The notes under the pieces were generated by a model that searched no databases, was not told the DNA's origin, and saw only the letters and a program-made list of their open reading frames with translations. Made by a program: the position numbers and the translations under genes. A DNA stretch of 37,039 nucleotides from a virus: positions 1-37,039 of the IMG/VR virus record IMGVR_UViG_3300042518_000260. The stretch is one strand, 5' to 3'. Positions 22,888 through 33,200 of this stretch are shown one piece after another (within the stretch, counting starts at the first letter, position 1; each line of letters begins with the position of its first letter).

Positions 22888-23737
22888 TAATCGCTCCTTT
22901 ATATACGTGTCTATCAAACCAATTCAAAAAACGTTCTCTATCAAAGAACTTAGTAATTTCATCATTAGGGAATACAGGTTGCATATACATTTCTTCATAC
23001 AACTTAGGGTTGTTATCTAGTTCAACAACCGCTTCCCAAAAAGCATCATCATCTTGAAAGTCATGCCAGTTAAGGAATGCTTTGCGATTAAACTCCATAG
23101 GAGCAGTAGGGCTGCCCCAATACAGTGGGATTGTCTTAGCACATAGGGCTTCCATCAACTTCTCTGTTGCATAGCCTGGGTAACTAGAGTTTTCGAATGT
23201 GATATTGAACTTATATCCATTCATAAAGTTTACCTTATCAACTGGAGTACCACCTAGTGGACCACCAATGTTGTTAAGATACTTACCAGCAGAACCAGAG
23301 TCCTTATAGTTTAGGCAACGCTGATAGAAAGCATTACGCTTTTCACAACGAGGGTTATTTACAAGAAAGGAAGCGAACTTCTTTTCTTCGGTCAAGTCCT
23401 CAAGAGAACGATTGCGATTCTCAATCAACTTATGATCAAAGTTATAGAGAACATAGATCGGAAGTCGGAAGCAACGTTCATCTTCAATATGATCAAACGA
23501 TATAGCATAGTGACAATGATAGTCCCATGGACGTTCATTCTCACCGGTGAAGAAAATCTTGATACAATTCTTGTCATTAAAACTATTATTGTTGTTACCG
23601 AAGTTCTTATCACCAAAGATTAGATAGTCAGGCTGATCATTATCGATATGAATCTCATATCGAGTTTTCAATGCTTCAACAAAGTAGTTAGCAATGCTAG
23701 GGAGGGTATCTGTGAATCCGAGTTTTAACAGTCTCAT
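22838..23737 (-). CDS. GT10 alpha-1,3-fucosyltransferase-like protein
   Basis: A 299-residue protein with the GT10 hallmark in the C-terminal half: YKFNITFENSSYPGYATEKL (175-194) and then ALCAKTIPLYWGSPTAPMEF and FLNWHDFQDDDAF. The N-terminal part has FFTGENERPW, a region near the acceptor site in this family. GT10 enzymes transfer fucose from GDP-fucose. GDP-fucose synthesis genes are not seen, so the donor may come from the host or be another 6-deoxy sugar. The ATG is at 23737. It is one of the clearest transferases in the block. Confidence 0.88.
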   Translation of the reverse strand: MRLLKLGFTDTLPSIANYFVEALKTRYEIHIDNDQPDYLIFGDKNFGNNNNSFNDKNCIKIFFTGENERPWDYHCHYAISFDHIEDERCFRLPIYVLYNFDHKLIENRNRSLEDLTEEKKFASFLVNNPRCEKRNAFYQRCLNYKDSGSAGKYLNNIGGPLGGTPVDKVNFMNGYKFNITFENSSYPGYATEKLMEALCAKTIPLYWGSPTAPMEFNRKAFLNWHDFQDDDAFWEAVVELDNNPKLYEEMYMQPVFPNDEITKFFDRERFLNWFDRHVYKGAINVQHSQQSPDHFTYRV

Positions 23738-23743
23738 AATATA

Positions 23744-24454
23744 TCAGTCCTTTTCAAAAATACCAAGAGGTGCAATCCATCCTTCAACACCGATCTTAGG
23801 GAGATCGACGTTCTTATAAGTATGTAGATGTTTCCAATAAGCATGTTCAGCATCAATACCTAAGGTAACACAATCATTAAACATCTTAGGAAGAGCCTCG
23901 CAATAAGTGTCCATTAGATTATAATCCCAATGAACCAGACGAGTACCATATGCCTTAAACGCTCCAGTTTGAATACGTCTTTCTTGTGGCATATATGAAT
24001 CGACAGTCATATTGTGAACAAAGGCATCCTTGAAACGATCATCTTGTAAGATGAACTCATCATTTAACCTATATCTACCAGAAATCTTATATGCTCTTAA
24101 AGAGGTATACTTTCCCTTGATATTATCATGATACCAAGTCATTGCTATCATGGTTGACAGCAATTCAGCAGCACTAGTCATACCATGACTGGTTAGTTCT
24201 TTAATATCTCGATTCTCACCAGTATAGATCACAACAATACCATTTGCAGCGAGTGAATCAAAATAACCTTGGTCAGGCTTTTCAACTGAGGAGTCATGTA
24301 GAATTTTTATATTTTTTGGACAATGCTTGTTGATAGATTCAATCGTCTCTATCGTGTGGGCAAAACGTTGTTCTAGTGTATATACATTCTTTATCTTAGC
24401 GTTTAGACAACTACTAATAAAGAATATACCATCAACCTGCTCAATTGTTTCCAT
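23744..24454 (-). CDS. Unassigned protein of the glycan block
   Basis: A 236-residue protein starting METIEQVDGIFFISSCLNAK. The ATG at 24454 is preferred over a TTG four codons earlier. The segments RAYKISGRYRLNDEFILQDD and RRIQTGAFKAYGTRLVHWDY resemble parts of glycosyltransferase-like proteins from viral loci, but no catalytic signature is decisive. It overlaps the next upstream gene by 14 bases. A role in glycan transfer is inferred mainly from the neighbours. Confidence 0.6.
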   Translation of the reverse strand: METIEQVDGIFFISSCLNAKIKNVYTLEQRFAHTIETIESINKHCPKNIKILHDSSVEKPDQGYFDSLAANGIVVIYTGENRDIKELTSHGMTSAAELLSTMIAMTWYHDNIKGKYTSLRAYKISGRYRLNDEFILQDDRFKDAFVHNMTVDSYMPQERRIQTGAFKAYGTRLVHWDYNLMDTYCEALPKMFNDCVTLGIDAEHAYWKHLHTYKNVDLPKIGVEGWIAPLGIFEKD

Positions 24455-25331
24455 ATTTTCTCTCAATCTCTGCTTTCAATGATGGGATGCGATCCCATTG
24501 ATGCACAATACAAAACTCATTATGTTCTGTTCTGACTGTAGCACCATCGATGATAGGCTGTTCGTCTTGGTATAACTTTATATATTCATCAAGTAAAGCA
24601 GGATTCTGTCTAACGGATAGTCCGATATCACCTGCACCTGCTTCGATTGCTTGCTTGGTAACACCTAGTTGGGCAGCCCATGCTAGACTGTTTCTTGCTA
24701 CTAGCACTTCATCCTTGAACGGGCACTGGTTGATAAGAAAGTTAAAGACTGCCTGATCAACGATAGGAATCGGACGATTGATTGACTGCTGAAATAGCAG
24801 CAACATAAAGTCTCTAACATCTTCGTGGTAACCAGATATGACACCCACGTTACAGATTAGATATTCTTTGAACGTCTCGTATAGATAGTCACCAAACGTT
24901 TCTCTCATATTCTGTTTGCCCCATGGCTCGTCCTTATACAGTAAGCCTTCTGAGGATGCAATGAGTGTTCTACCGAATAGATGCTTTTCTAGAAAGGGTG
25001 AAGGATCATTCTGAAAGATAACGTCACGAGTATCAGTAACAGTAACAAAACGATAGTCAGGATTCTTTTGCAAGTAATCCCAGATGTAAATAAAACGTTC
25101 TACGTGTGGTGCGTTCTTTGTATCATTGACAAAGCCTGTGTCAGTCTTACGACCATACCCATGAACCTTGACACCGTTCTCTGCTAGTTTTTGTAATGTC
25201 TCAACCGTAATATTTGTTGCAACTAGAACAATGTCACCTTTGAAACCAGTTGCTTTGATTGAGTTAACCCAATACTTAACTTTGTCCCAATCGTAGCCGC
25301 TTGCTCCACCTATAATTAAGTCTTTCGCCAT
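24441..25331 (-). CDS. Putative GT-A glycosyltransferase
   Basis: A 296-residue protein starting MAKDLIIGGASGYDWDKVKY. A metal-site-like motif, FVTVTDTRDVIFQNDPSPFL (DxxD near residue 100), is followed by CNVGVISGYHEDVRDFMLLL and PIVDQAVFNFLINQ. This order is typical of nucleotide-diphospho-sugar transferases with a GT-A fold. Sugar specificity is not readable. A GAGGAAA site precedes the ATG, which overlaps the GT2 gene by 16 bases. Confidence 0.7.
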   Translation of the reverse strand: MAKDLIIGGASGYDWDKVKYWVNSIKATGFKGDIVLVATNITVETLQKLAENGVKVHGYGRKTDTGFVNDTKNAPHVERFIYIWDYLQKNPDYRFVTVTDTRDVIFQNDPSPFLEKHLFGRTLIASSEGLLYKDEPWGKQNMRETFGDYLYETFKEYLICNVGVISGYHEDVRDFMLLLFQQSINRPIPIVDQAVFNFLINQCPFKDEVLVARNSLAWAAQLGVTKQAIEAGAGDIGLSVRQNPALLDEYIKLYQDEQPIIDGATVRTEHNEFCIVHQWDRIPSLKAEIERKYGNN

Positions 25332-26059
25332 GGAAAGTTTCCTCCATAATATGCTTCTTGTGTTTTGTTACCTTCGATAAAAAATTCTCTAGATACTGAT
25401 TTAGGGTTACCATCTAGACGGTAACATAGTGTATAATCACCATTCGTATCATACTTAGCATGGTCCTTAACCGCATAGTAGTAACGACGATCTTCACCCC
25501 ATGCACCAGAATGCCATAGATGACAAGTTTTCTGGATGAACTCTCTCTTGAACAGATAGGCAGATGTGTCGATTAGAAATTGATTACCATACTGTGAGCC
25601 ACGTGACAAAAAGATTGGCCACTTACCTAGGCTTTCACATTCATCATTACATTCATACTTCTTAGTGGGAGAGAATATTTTGCGAAGTGAGTATGCAAAG
25701 TCTAGGTTCTTACGTTCAATCGTTTCGACTAGTGACTGAATATGATTCGGTTCGAACCAGTTATCTTCATCAAGGAAAGCAATGTAATCCGAATTGACTA
25801 GGTGAGGATATGCAGCATAGATACGCTGACCATTGAATCCATTAGCACCTGTGTTCTCTGGTGTCTTTACGATGTGACAGTTCTCATAACCATTATATGC
25901 CCAAGGCAATCTATCGGCCTTAACATCAGGACCATCTAGAACAATAAGATGCTTACAAGGATAAGTTTGTGCTTTAACGCTTTCAATAGCGTCCCAAAGT
26001 TTAGGAGAGCCAACTGTAGGAGTAATAACTGTAATGGGTTTTGTAATCACGAGTTCCAT
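25316..26059 (-). CDS. Family 2 glycosyltransferase
   Basis: A 247-residue GT-A protein: ITVITPTVGSPKLWDAIESV, AQTYPCKHLIVLDGP, the GT2-type acidic motif YIAFLDEDNWFEPNHIQSLV, then HSGAWGEDRRYYYAV. GT2 enzymes use a nucleotide-sugar donor and invert the linkage. The ATG has GAGG 7 bases upstream and is the first gene after the terminator at 26083-26114. Transcription must come from readthrough or an unrecognised promoter. Donor and acceptor are unknown. Confidence 0.88.
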   Translation of the reverse strand: MELVITKPITVITPTVGSPKLWDAIESVKAQTYPCKHLIVLDGPDVKADRLPWAYNGYENCHIVKTPENTGANGFNGQRIYAAYPHLVNSDYIAFLDEDNWFEPNHIQSLVETIERKNLDFAYSLRKIFSPTKKYECNDECESLGKWPIFLSRGSQYGNQFLIDTSAYLFKREFIQKTCHLWHSGAWGEDRRYYYAVKDHAKYDTNGDYTLCYRLDGNPKSVSREFFIEGNKTQEAYYGGNFPWRKT

Positions 26060-26082
26060 AATATAACCTCATAATAAAAGTA

Positions 26083-26114
26083 GGGCGGGTTTTAGACTCC
26101 GCAGAGACCCGCCC
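26083..26114 (-). terminator. Strong hairpin after HSP20
   Basis: GGGCGGGT (26083-26090) pairs perfectly with ACCCGCCC (26107-26114) around a 16-base loop. On the minus strand the stem is followed by TACTTTTATT, a weak U-rich tail. It is much more GC-rich than its surroundings and separates HSP20 from the glycan block. A terminator or attenuator fits best. Confidence 0.7.
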
Positions 26115-26124
26115 CTTGTTAGAC

Positions 26125-26673
26125 TTATTTAGTCTTTGTTTTGGTGTTAGTGCCCATCATGGTAGACATTGTATCTGTCCAGGCTTTAGCACCTTCAGTC
26201 AGTAGTGTCTTAGTCGTTTCCTGAACACCGAACGGATCCATGATGTCGATTTTCTTCGCTTTCTTTTCCTCGGGGACATAACGTTCAAGAGCGACTTTAA
26301 GTAGACCATTGACTAACTCCGCATTTTTTACAACAACAGTGTCAGCAAGAGTGAACTTGCGAGTAAAGGCACGATTGGCAATGCCTTGATAGATGTAATC
26401 ACCTTCTTCAGCATCATGTGAACCAGTGATTGTTAGTTCACCATCCTTCAACTCAATATCAAGATTGGACTTGCCGAAACCAGCAACAGCCATCTCAATC
26501 ACGAAATGTTCTTCATCAATCTTTTTGATATTATAAGGAGGATAGTTAGATGCTTTAGCCAGTTGCTCATTAGCACGACGGAAGTTTTCCAGCATGGTAT
26601 CGAATCCGATTAGATTACGGGCTAGGGATTCTGGGATACCGAAGTTTTCTGTGTTCCATTTAATGTTTGACAT
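26125..26673 (-). CDS. hsp20: Small heat-shock protein HSP20
   Basis: A 182-residue alpha-crystallin-domain chaperone: EHFVIEMAVAGFGKSNLDIE, then LTITGSHDAEEGDYIYQGIA, the AFTRKFTLADTVVVKNAELV strand region, GLLKVALERYVPEEKKAKKI (the conserved NGLLxVxL element). Such proteins bind unfolding proteins without ATP and are common in T4-like cyanophages, near tail genes. The C-terminus is extended beyond the IbpA length by about 30 residues. It has its own promoter (26731-26760) and GGAG before the ATG. Confidence 0.92.
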   Translation of the reverse strand: MSNIKWNTENFGIPESLARNLIGFDTMLENFRRANEQLAKASNYPPYNIKKIDEEHFVIEMAVAGFGKSNLDIELKDGELTITGSHDAEEGDYIYQGIANRAFTRKFTLADTVVVKNAELVNGLLKVALERYVPEEKKAKKIDIMDPFGVQETTKTLLTEGAKAWTDTMSTMMGTNTKTKTK

Positions 26674-26697
26674 TGTGTTCTCCTATTAAGCGAGATT

Positions 26698-26723
26698 AAA
26701 AAACCGATACCTTTCGGCTATCG
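26698..26723 (-). terminator. Hairpin plus U-run at the start of the HSP20 leader
   Basis: On the minus strand CGATA-G-CC-GAAA-GG-TATCG forms a hairpin with a GNRA-type loop (26723-26705), followed by G and six U (26703-26698). It looks like an intrinsic terminator for the fibre/chaperone transcript. It also lies directly downstream of the HSP20 promoter, whose start site would fall at about the foot of the stem. It could therefore also cap or attenuate the HSP20 transcript. Confidence 0.7.
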
Positions 26724-26730
26724 ATGTATC

Positions 26731-26760
26731 ATTATATAGTGATTGTCACATAATTGTCAA
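26731..26760 (-). promoter_or_regulatory. Sigma70-type promoter of HSP20
   Basis: On the minus strand TTGACA (26760-26755) and TATAAT (26736-26731) are 18 bases apart; an overlapping TATATA gives a 16-base option. The -35 overlaps the stop codon of the tail-assembly-chaperone gene. It would drive HSP20 separately from the tail genes. Confidence 0.75.
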
Positions 26761-27248
26761 GCACTATTTGCGGTATTAGCCGCCGTATTGGCCGCTGCGG
26801 TCGCAGATTGATATTCCTGTAATGTTATCAATCTTCTAAATCTTCCGAATGGGTCATTACCTGTCGGATCTCTTTCAGGAAGAGCCAATACTATTTGGAC
26901 AAAATCTGGTTTGTTATATGCTTCACGCAAAACTCTACGATAATCTCTATATTCTGCTATAGCCGATTCTGTAATATGTTCTGATGCGTCTGTAGCCTGT
27001 GTATAATCTGTTCTTAGCAATTCATCACGAATCGCAGCCTTTACAGCAGGTTCACGAGTTGGGTCAACAGGATCAACAACTATCTGCTTTGTTTCTAGAT
27101 CAACCTTATATCCGATAACAGGATATAGTCTCTCTCCAGTCTTAATAACTGCATAACCCTGTTCAATCATACTGTCCAAATTAGATTCTTGCATTTCTCC
27201 GGCTGATAGTATTGCACCATTTGCAGGATTATAGAATACATACTTCAT
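26757..27248 (-). CDS. Tail fibre assembly chaperone-like protein
   Basis: A 163-residue protein starting MKYVFYNPANGAILSAGEMQ. The segment RDELLRTDYTQATDASEHIT followed by EYRDYRRVLREAY matches the pattern of phage tail-assembly-chaperone proteins (R..LL..SDWTQ..D.....AW..YRQALR). The C-terminus is an Ala/Asn-rich tail similar in style to the fibre's repeats. It follows the fibre gene by 12 bases with GGAG upstream. A role in folding or attaching the fibre is inferred from family and position. Confidence 0.75.
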   Translation of the reverse strand: MKYVFYNPANGAILSAGEMQESNLDSMIEQGYAVIKTGERLYPVIGYKVDLETKQIVVDPVDPTREPAVKAAIRDELLRTDYTQATDASEHITESAIAEYRDYRRVLREAYNKPDFVQIVLALPERDPTGNDPFGRFRRLITLQEYQSATAAANTAANTANSA

Positions 27249-27260
27249 ATCACACTCCGT

Positions 27261-30200
27261 TTATTTTGATAGTTCTACTATATATACTGTTGTAGATCCA
27301 GTTGGTGTTGATGCGGCACCTTCAACATCAGCGTAAAACTGAACTTGTCTTGGGAATGTCAGCACAGGTGTATATATCATAAATCCGATTTCTGCCATGT
27401 TGAGATATGTTTCTGCGCCCGATACAACTGAAGTTACATTAACTCTCCAATTGTTATATGAATTTGAAGTTGCTGTTGGTAAATATCTGATTTCTTGATC
27501 ACCCCAGTTGATCAAATTGTTGATAGTGTTCAGAACAACCCAAGAAGTTCTATTATTAGATCCTTCAATAGTCAACGATTTTGGCGCTCTTGCAGCCGTA
27601 CCACCAGCAGCACTTGAGTATGCCATCAACGTAACATTACTGACTTGTTGTTGTGTTGTGAATTGATATTGAATCCAGGCCTTTGCAGTATTTGACCAAT
27701 TTGCTATCCATGTTGATGTAACACTACCATCAAAGGCCCATGCACCGACATAGTTAGTGGTATAACCACGTGTGACAGGCAACCAGGCACAACCATACGC
27801 ACAGACATATTCCCAGTTTGTTTGCTCATAATAATATGAATAATAATTTGATTGATCTACGCTACCTGCTAGAGCAATCTTACCTGTAGGATACACACCA
27901 GAGAATACAGTCATAGTCGTAACTGGAGTAGTAAGGGCTCCTGATGTCTGTAATGGTGTGATTAGTGCTTTATATCCGTCAGCATAAACAGTCAATTTAC
28001 CACCAGACAGATTCAAATCGTTTGATCCAGAATAAGAAGCAAATATACCTACACGAGAATTTGCACGAATATCAACAGATGCAATACCAGAATTTTTTGT
28101 TCCGGATGTCATAGCAGAGTGACTGGCTGCGAAATCAGCCAACTGTGCATTGTCAATAGTACCAGCAACAACAAGATTGCCGTAAATATTAACATTAGAA
28201 TTAATATCTAGAGTATAGACTTCACCCGATCCATCTGCTTTTTGTAGTCCTGTAAATACCAATCCACCACTAGTACCCCCAACACTGGCTTGAACCGCCC
28301 ACTGGGCAGATAGTCCATTAGCGGTAGAAAAGACTTGTGAGATCGAAGCCTCACCAGTAGATCCAGAACCCGGAAGTCCAGTTACATATCCATCTCTAAT
28401 AGAGAATGATACTTCCGCAATGCTTTCATTACTAGAATCAGCGGGTCCAACATATCTCTCAAGACCTGTTCCTTCACCTAGACCAGGGATACCGACAAGA
28501 ACATATGCTGATCTAAACTTCCACTGTTGAACTCTTGTATCAGATAGATTTGCTAATAGCCATGTAGTATCACCCCATGCTGCTGGTGGAAAATATGTAC
28601 CAGCAAATGTGCTTCTAGATCCACCGCAGCGATAAACAGCATTTGCAACACCATAAGTTAAATGATAATAACTAGGTTCATCGAATGTTGTTAGAACGAT
28701 GACGTTATTACTATCCAACGAGTTCAACTTACTTGCTAGTAATGGACCGTATGTAGATGCTGCTGAGAACAAATCATAGTAGTTACTAAACACAACATTA
28801 CCATTTGCTCTATTAATAACATATAGATTATAACTTGTTTGAACTGATGTAGCGGCACCAGGAGCAACAGGCGTGGATGATCCGTCAATATACAAACCAC
28901 CCTTACCATTAACTGGGTAACCACGACTAGTCCAAGCATTAAGTCCAAGACTTCTGGCAACATAGTTTCTAACATTACCGACTCTGGTTGTTAGTGTGGT
29001 AATACTTGATGCTAGTGCTGAATTACTCGTTGTATAAGCAGCAGTCAACGTTGATACATTAGCAGCCAATGATCGAGCATTAGCATTTGAATATGCACCA
29101 AGGTTATCAATTCTTGTTGCTAAGGCAGTATTACCACTTACATAAGAAGCAGCCAAGGTATTGATGTTAGCAGCCATGGTTTGGTTATTGTTATTACTAA
29201 AGACACCTAGGTTATCAATTCTTGTTGCTAAGGCAGTATTACCACTTACATAAGAAGCAGCCAAGGTATTGATGTTAGCAGCCATGGTTTGATTATTGGT
29301 ATTACTAAATGTAGATAGTGTATCAATTCTAGTTGCTAAGGCAGTATTACCACTAACATATGAAGCAGCCAAGGTGTTAATGTTGGCAGCCATAGTCTGG
29401 TTATTAGTATTACTAAATGTAGATAGTGTATCAATTCTTGTTGCTAGAGCAGTATTACCACTTACGTAAGAAGCAGCCAAGGTATTGATGTTAGCAGCCA
29501 TGGTTTGGTTATTGTTATTACTAAAGACACCTAGGTTATCAATTCTTGTTGCTAAGGCAGTATTACCACTTACATAAGAAGCAGCCAAGGTATTGATGTT
29601 AGCAGCCATGGTTTGATTATTGGTATTACTAAATGTAGATAGTGTATCAATTCTAGTTGCTAAGGCAGTATTACCACTAACATATGAAGCAGCCAAGGTG
29701 TTAATGTTGGCAGCCATGGTTTGGTTATTGCTATTGCTAAAGACACCAAGGTTGTCGATACGTGTAGCAAGAGCAGTATTACCACTAACATATGAAGCAG
29801 CCAAAGTGTTAATGTTGGCAGCCAGGGTCTGACTATTAGTATTACCATATGATGATAGTCCATCAATTCTTATTGACATAGCAGAATTGCTACTGACATA
29901 AGAAGCAGCCAAGGTGTTAATGTTGGCTGCCATGGTTTGGTTGTTAGTGTTGCTGAATACACCAAGGTTGTCAATTCTAGTTGCTAGGGCAGTATTACCG
30001 CTAACATATGATGATGCTAGAGTATTGACATTGGCAGCCAATGTTTGAGAATTAGTATTTGAATATGATCCAAGATTATCAATTCTTACCGCAAGAGCAG
30101 AGTTGCCAGTAACATAAGAAGCAGCCAAGGTGTTAATGTTGGCAGCCATTGTTTGGTTGTTAGTGTTACCAAATGCACTTAGGTTATCAATACGTGTTGC

Positions 30201-33200
30201 TAGTGCAGAGTTACCCGTAACAACTGTAGATGCAAGTGTTGAAATATTTGCACCTAGAGAGGCAGCATTAGTGTTAGCATATGACGAAAGGTTGTCAAGT
30301 CTCAAAGACAACGCACTGTTAGAAGTTACAACAGTTGTTGCAAGAGAAGATATATTAGCAGATGTTAATGCAATACCGCTAAGACCAACAGGGAATCCAT
30401 CACGAATAGAGAATGAGAATGTAGAATATGCATTAGCATCATTATTAACTGCACCAGAATATGTTTCAACACCAGAACCTTCACCAAGTCCAGGAATACC
30501 AACAAGAATATATGCTGATCGTAGTTTGAAGTCGGCACTACCAAATACGATTCTAGATGCACCACAACGATACATAGCACTATCAAGACCGTTTGTTAGT
30601 CTGTTTGTTAGAGGTTCATCATAGGTTGAAATAGCAACAAGTTTAGTGCTATCAAGACCATTTAGGTATAGTGCCATATTTGATGCATTAACACCAGATG
30701 AATAAACGTCGAACGTGCTAAATGCTACAACTGCTGCATTTGATCTTTCAATCGTCCAAACATTATAACTGCGTGAAGGAGAGTTTGCACTTACTTGGGA
30801 TCCATTAATGAACAATCCTGGTGTACCAGGTATAGTAGATTGGAATCCTTCAGATACTACAGTGAATGATCTAACATTACCGATTGAGTTATTAAAACTT
30901 GCACTCAGAGTATCAAGTTTTAAACTGAAAGCACTATTGCTGCTAGTATATGTTGCAGCCAAGGTGCTAATGTTTGCGCTTAGTGCCTGAGCATTAGTAT
31001 TACTATAAGATGATAGGTTATCAATACGGGTTGCTAGGGCCGAGTTGCCGGTAACATAAGAAGCAGCCAATGTATTGATATTGGCAGCCATTAACTGATT
31101 ATTAGTATTACCGTATGACGATAGATTGTCAATTCTGGTCGATAGGGCTGAGTTACCACTTACATATGTAGCAGCCAATGTATTGATATTGGCAGACATT
31201 AACTGATTATTAGTATTGCCATATGCAGATAAGTTATCAATACGTGTGGCAAGAGCGGTATTGCCAGATACAACTGTGGTTGCCAAGGTAGCAATGTTAG
31301 CACCTAGTGAGGCTGCATTAGTATTGCTATAAGATGACATACCGTCAATTCTAAGTGTTATAGAACTGTTAGCATTTGTAAACGCAGAAACCAGAGAAGT
31401 TACATTAGCAGACTGCTGTGCAGAGTTATTATTTGAATATGCGGATAAGTTGTCAATACGGATCGCTAATGCTGAGTTACCACTAACATATGAAGCAGCC
31501 AAGGTATTGACATTGGCAGCCATAGTCTGGTTATTGTTGTTTGAGTATGTGCTAAGATTGTCGATTCTGGTTGCTAGGGCAGTATTACCACTTACATAAG
31601 AAGCCGCCAATGTGTTAACGTTAGCAGATAAAACTTGTGCATTTGTGTTAGAATATGCAGAAAGCGAATCGATTCTATTTGATAGTGCAGTATTACTATT
31701 AGAAAATGCCTGAACCAATGTCTGAACATTAGCACTAATTAAGTTATTGTTAGCACTATTATTTGCAAATGTTGAGAACGAATCAATTCTTATTGCGATT
31801 GCAGTATTGTCACTAGTATAAGCAGATGCAAGAGAAGATATGTTTGCTGCTAATGATGCAGCATTAGTGTTTGTATATGCCCCAAGGTTATCAATTCTCA
31901 ATGAGAGTGCTGAGTTACCTGTAACATATGTGGCAGCCAAAGTGGAAATGTTAGCAGACTGTTGTGCAGCATTAGTGTTTGAATACACACTAAGACTATC
32001 AATTCTGGTAGCAAGAGCAGAGTTACCACTTACATAAGAAGCAGCCAAGGTGTTAACATTAGCAGCCAAAGTCTGTGCGTTAGTGTTAGAATATGATGAT
32101 ATACCGTCAATTCTAGTTGCTAGAGCAGTATTACCAGCAACAACTGTGGTTGCCAAGGTAGCAATGTTAGCCCCTAGTGAGGCTGCATTAGTATTGCTAT
32201 AAGATGACATACCGTCAATTCTTAAAGTGATAGCAGAGTTACTACTAACATATGAAGCAGCCAAGGTGTTAACATTAGCAGCCATGGTTTGGTTATTAGT
32301 GTTGCTAAATGTTCCTAGGTTATCAATTCTAGTTGCTAGTGCGGAGTTACCGCTGACATATGAAGATGCTAGTGTATTAACATTTGCGCTTAGTGTTTGT
32401 GCATTTGTATTAGAATATGTTCCTAGGTTATCAATTCTAGTTGCTAGAGCAGAGTTACCTGTAACATATGATGCAGCCAAGGTATTGATATTGGCAGCCA
32501 AAGATTGGTTGTTAGTATTACTGAATACACCAAGGTTATCAATTCTAGTTGCTAGAGCAGTATTACCAGATGTATAAGCAGCAGTTAATGAAGATACATT
32601 CGCAGCCAATGACTGTGAGTTAGTATTACTATAAGATGATAGTCCATCAATTCTAAGAGCCAAGGAACTATTTGCAGTAGTAAAGGTTGATGCTAATGTT
32701 GAAATATTAGCAGACTGCTGACTTGAATTGGTATTGCTGTATGATGATAGATTGTCGATTCTTACCGCAAGAGCAGAGTTGCCTGTAACATAAGAGGCAG
32801 CCAAGGTGTTAACATTAGCAGCCAAAGAAGCGGCATTGGTATTGCTGTATGCGGAAAGATTGTCTACTCTTGTTGCTATTGCTGAATTACCAGTAGTATA
32901 AGCAGCAGTTAGTGTGGATACATTAGCAGCCAAAGATTGTGCATTAGTATTACTGTAAGATGATAGACTATCGATTCTAGATGCTAGTGCTGTATTACCT
33001 GTAACAACTGTGGTTGCTAGTGTAGATACGTTAGCAGCCAAAGAAGCAGCATTAGTGTTAGCATATGAGGCAAGTCCATCAATTCTAAGTGCTATAGAAC
33101 TGTTGGAATTTGTAAATGCTGATACTAACTGGAATACATTTGCGCTCTGTGTTGCAGAATTAGTATTGCTATATGCAGATAAGTTATCAATACGGATCGC

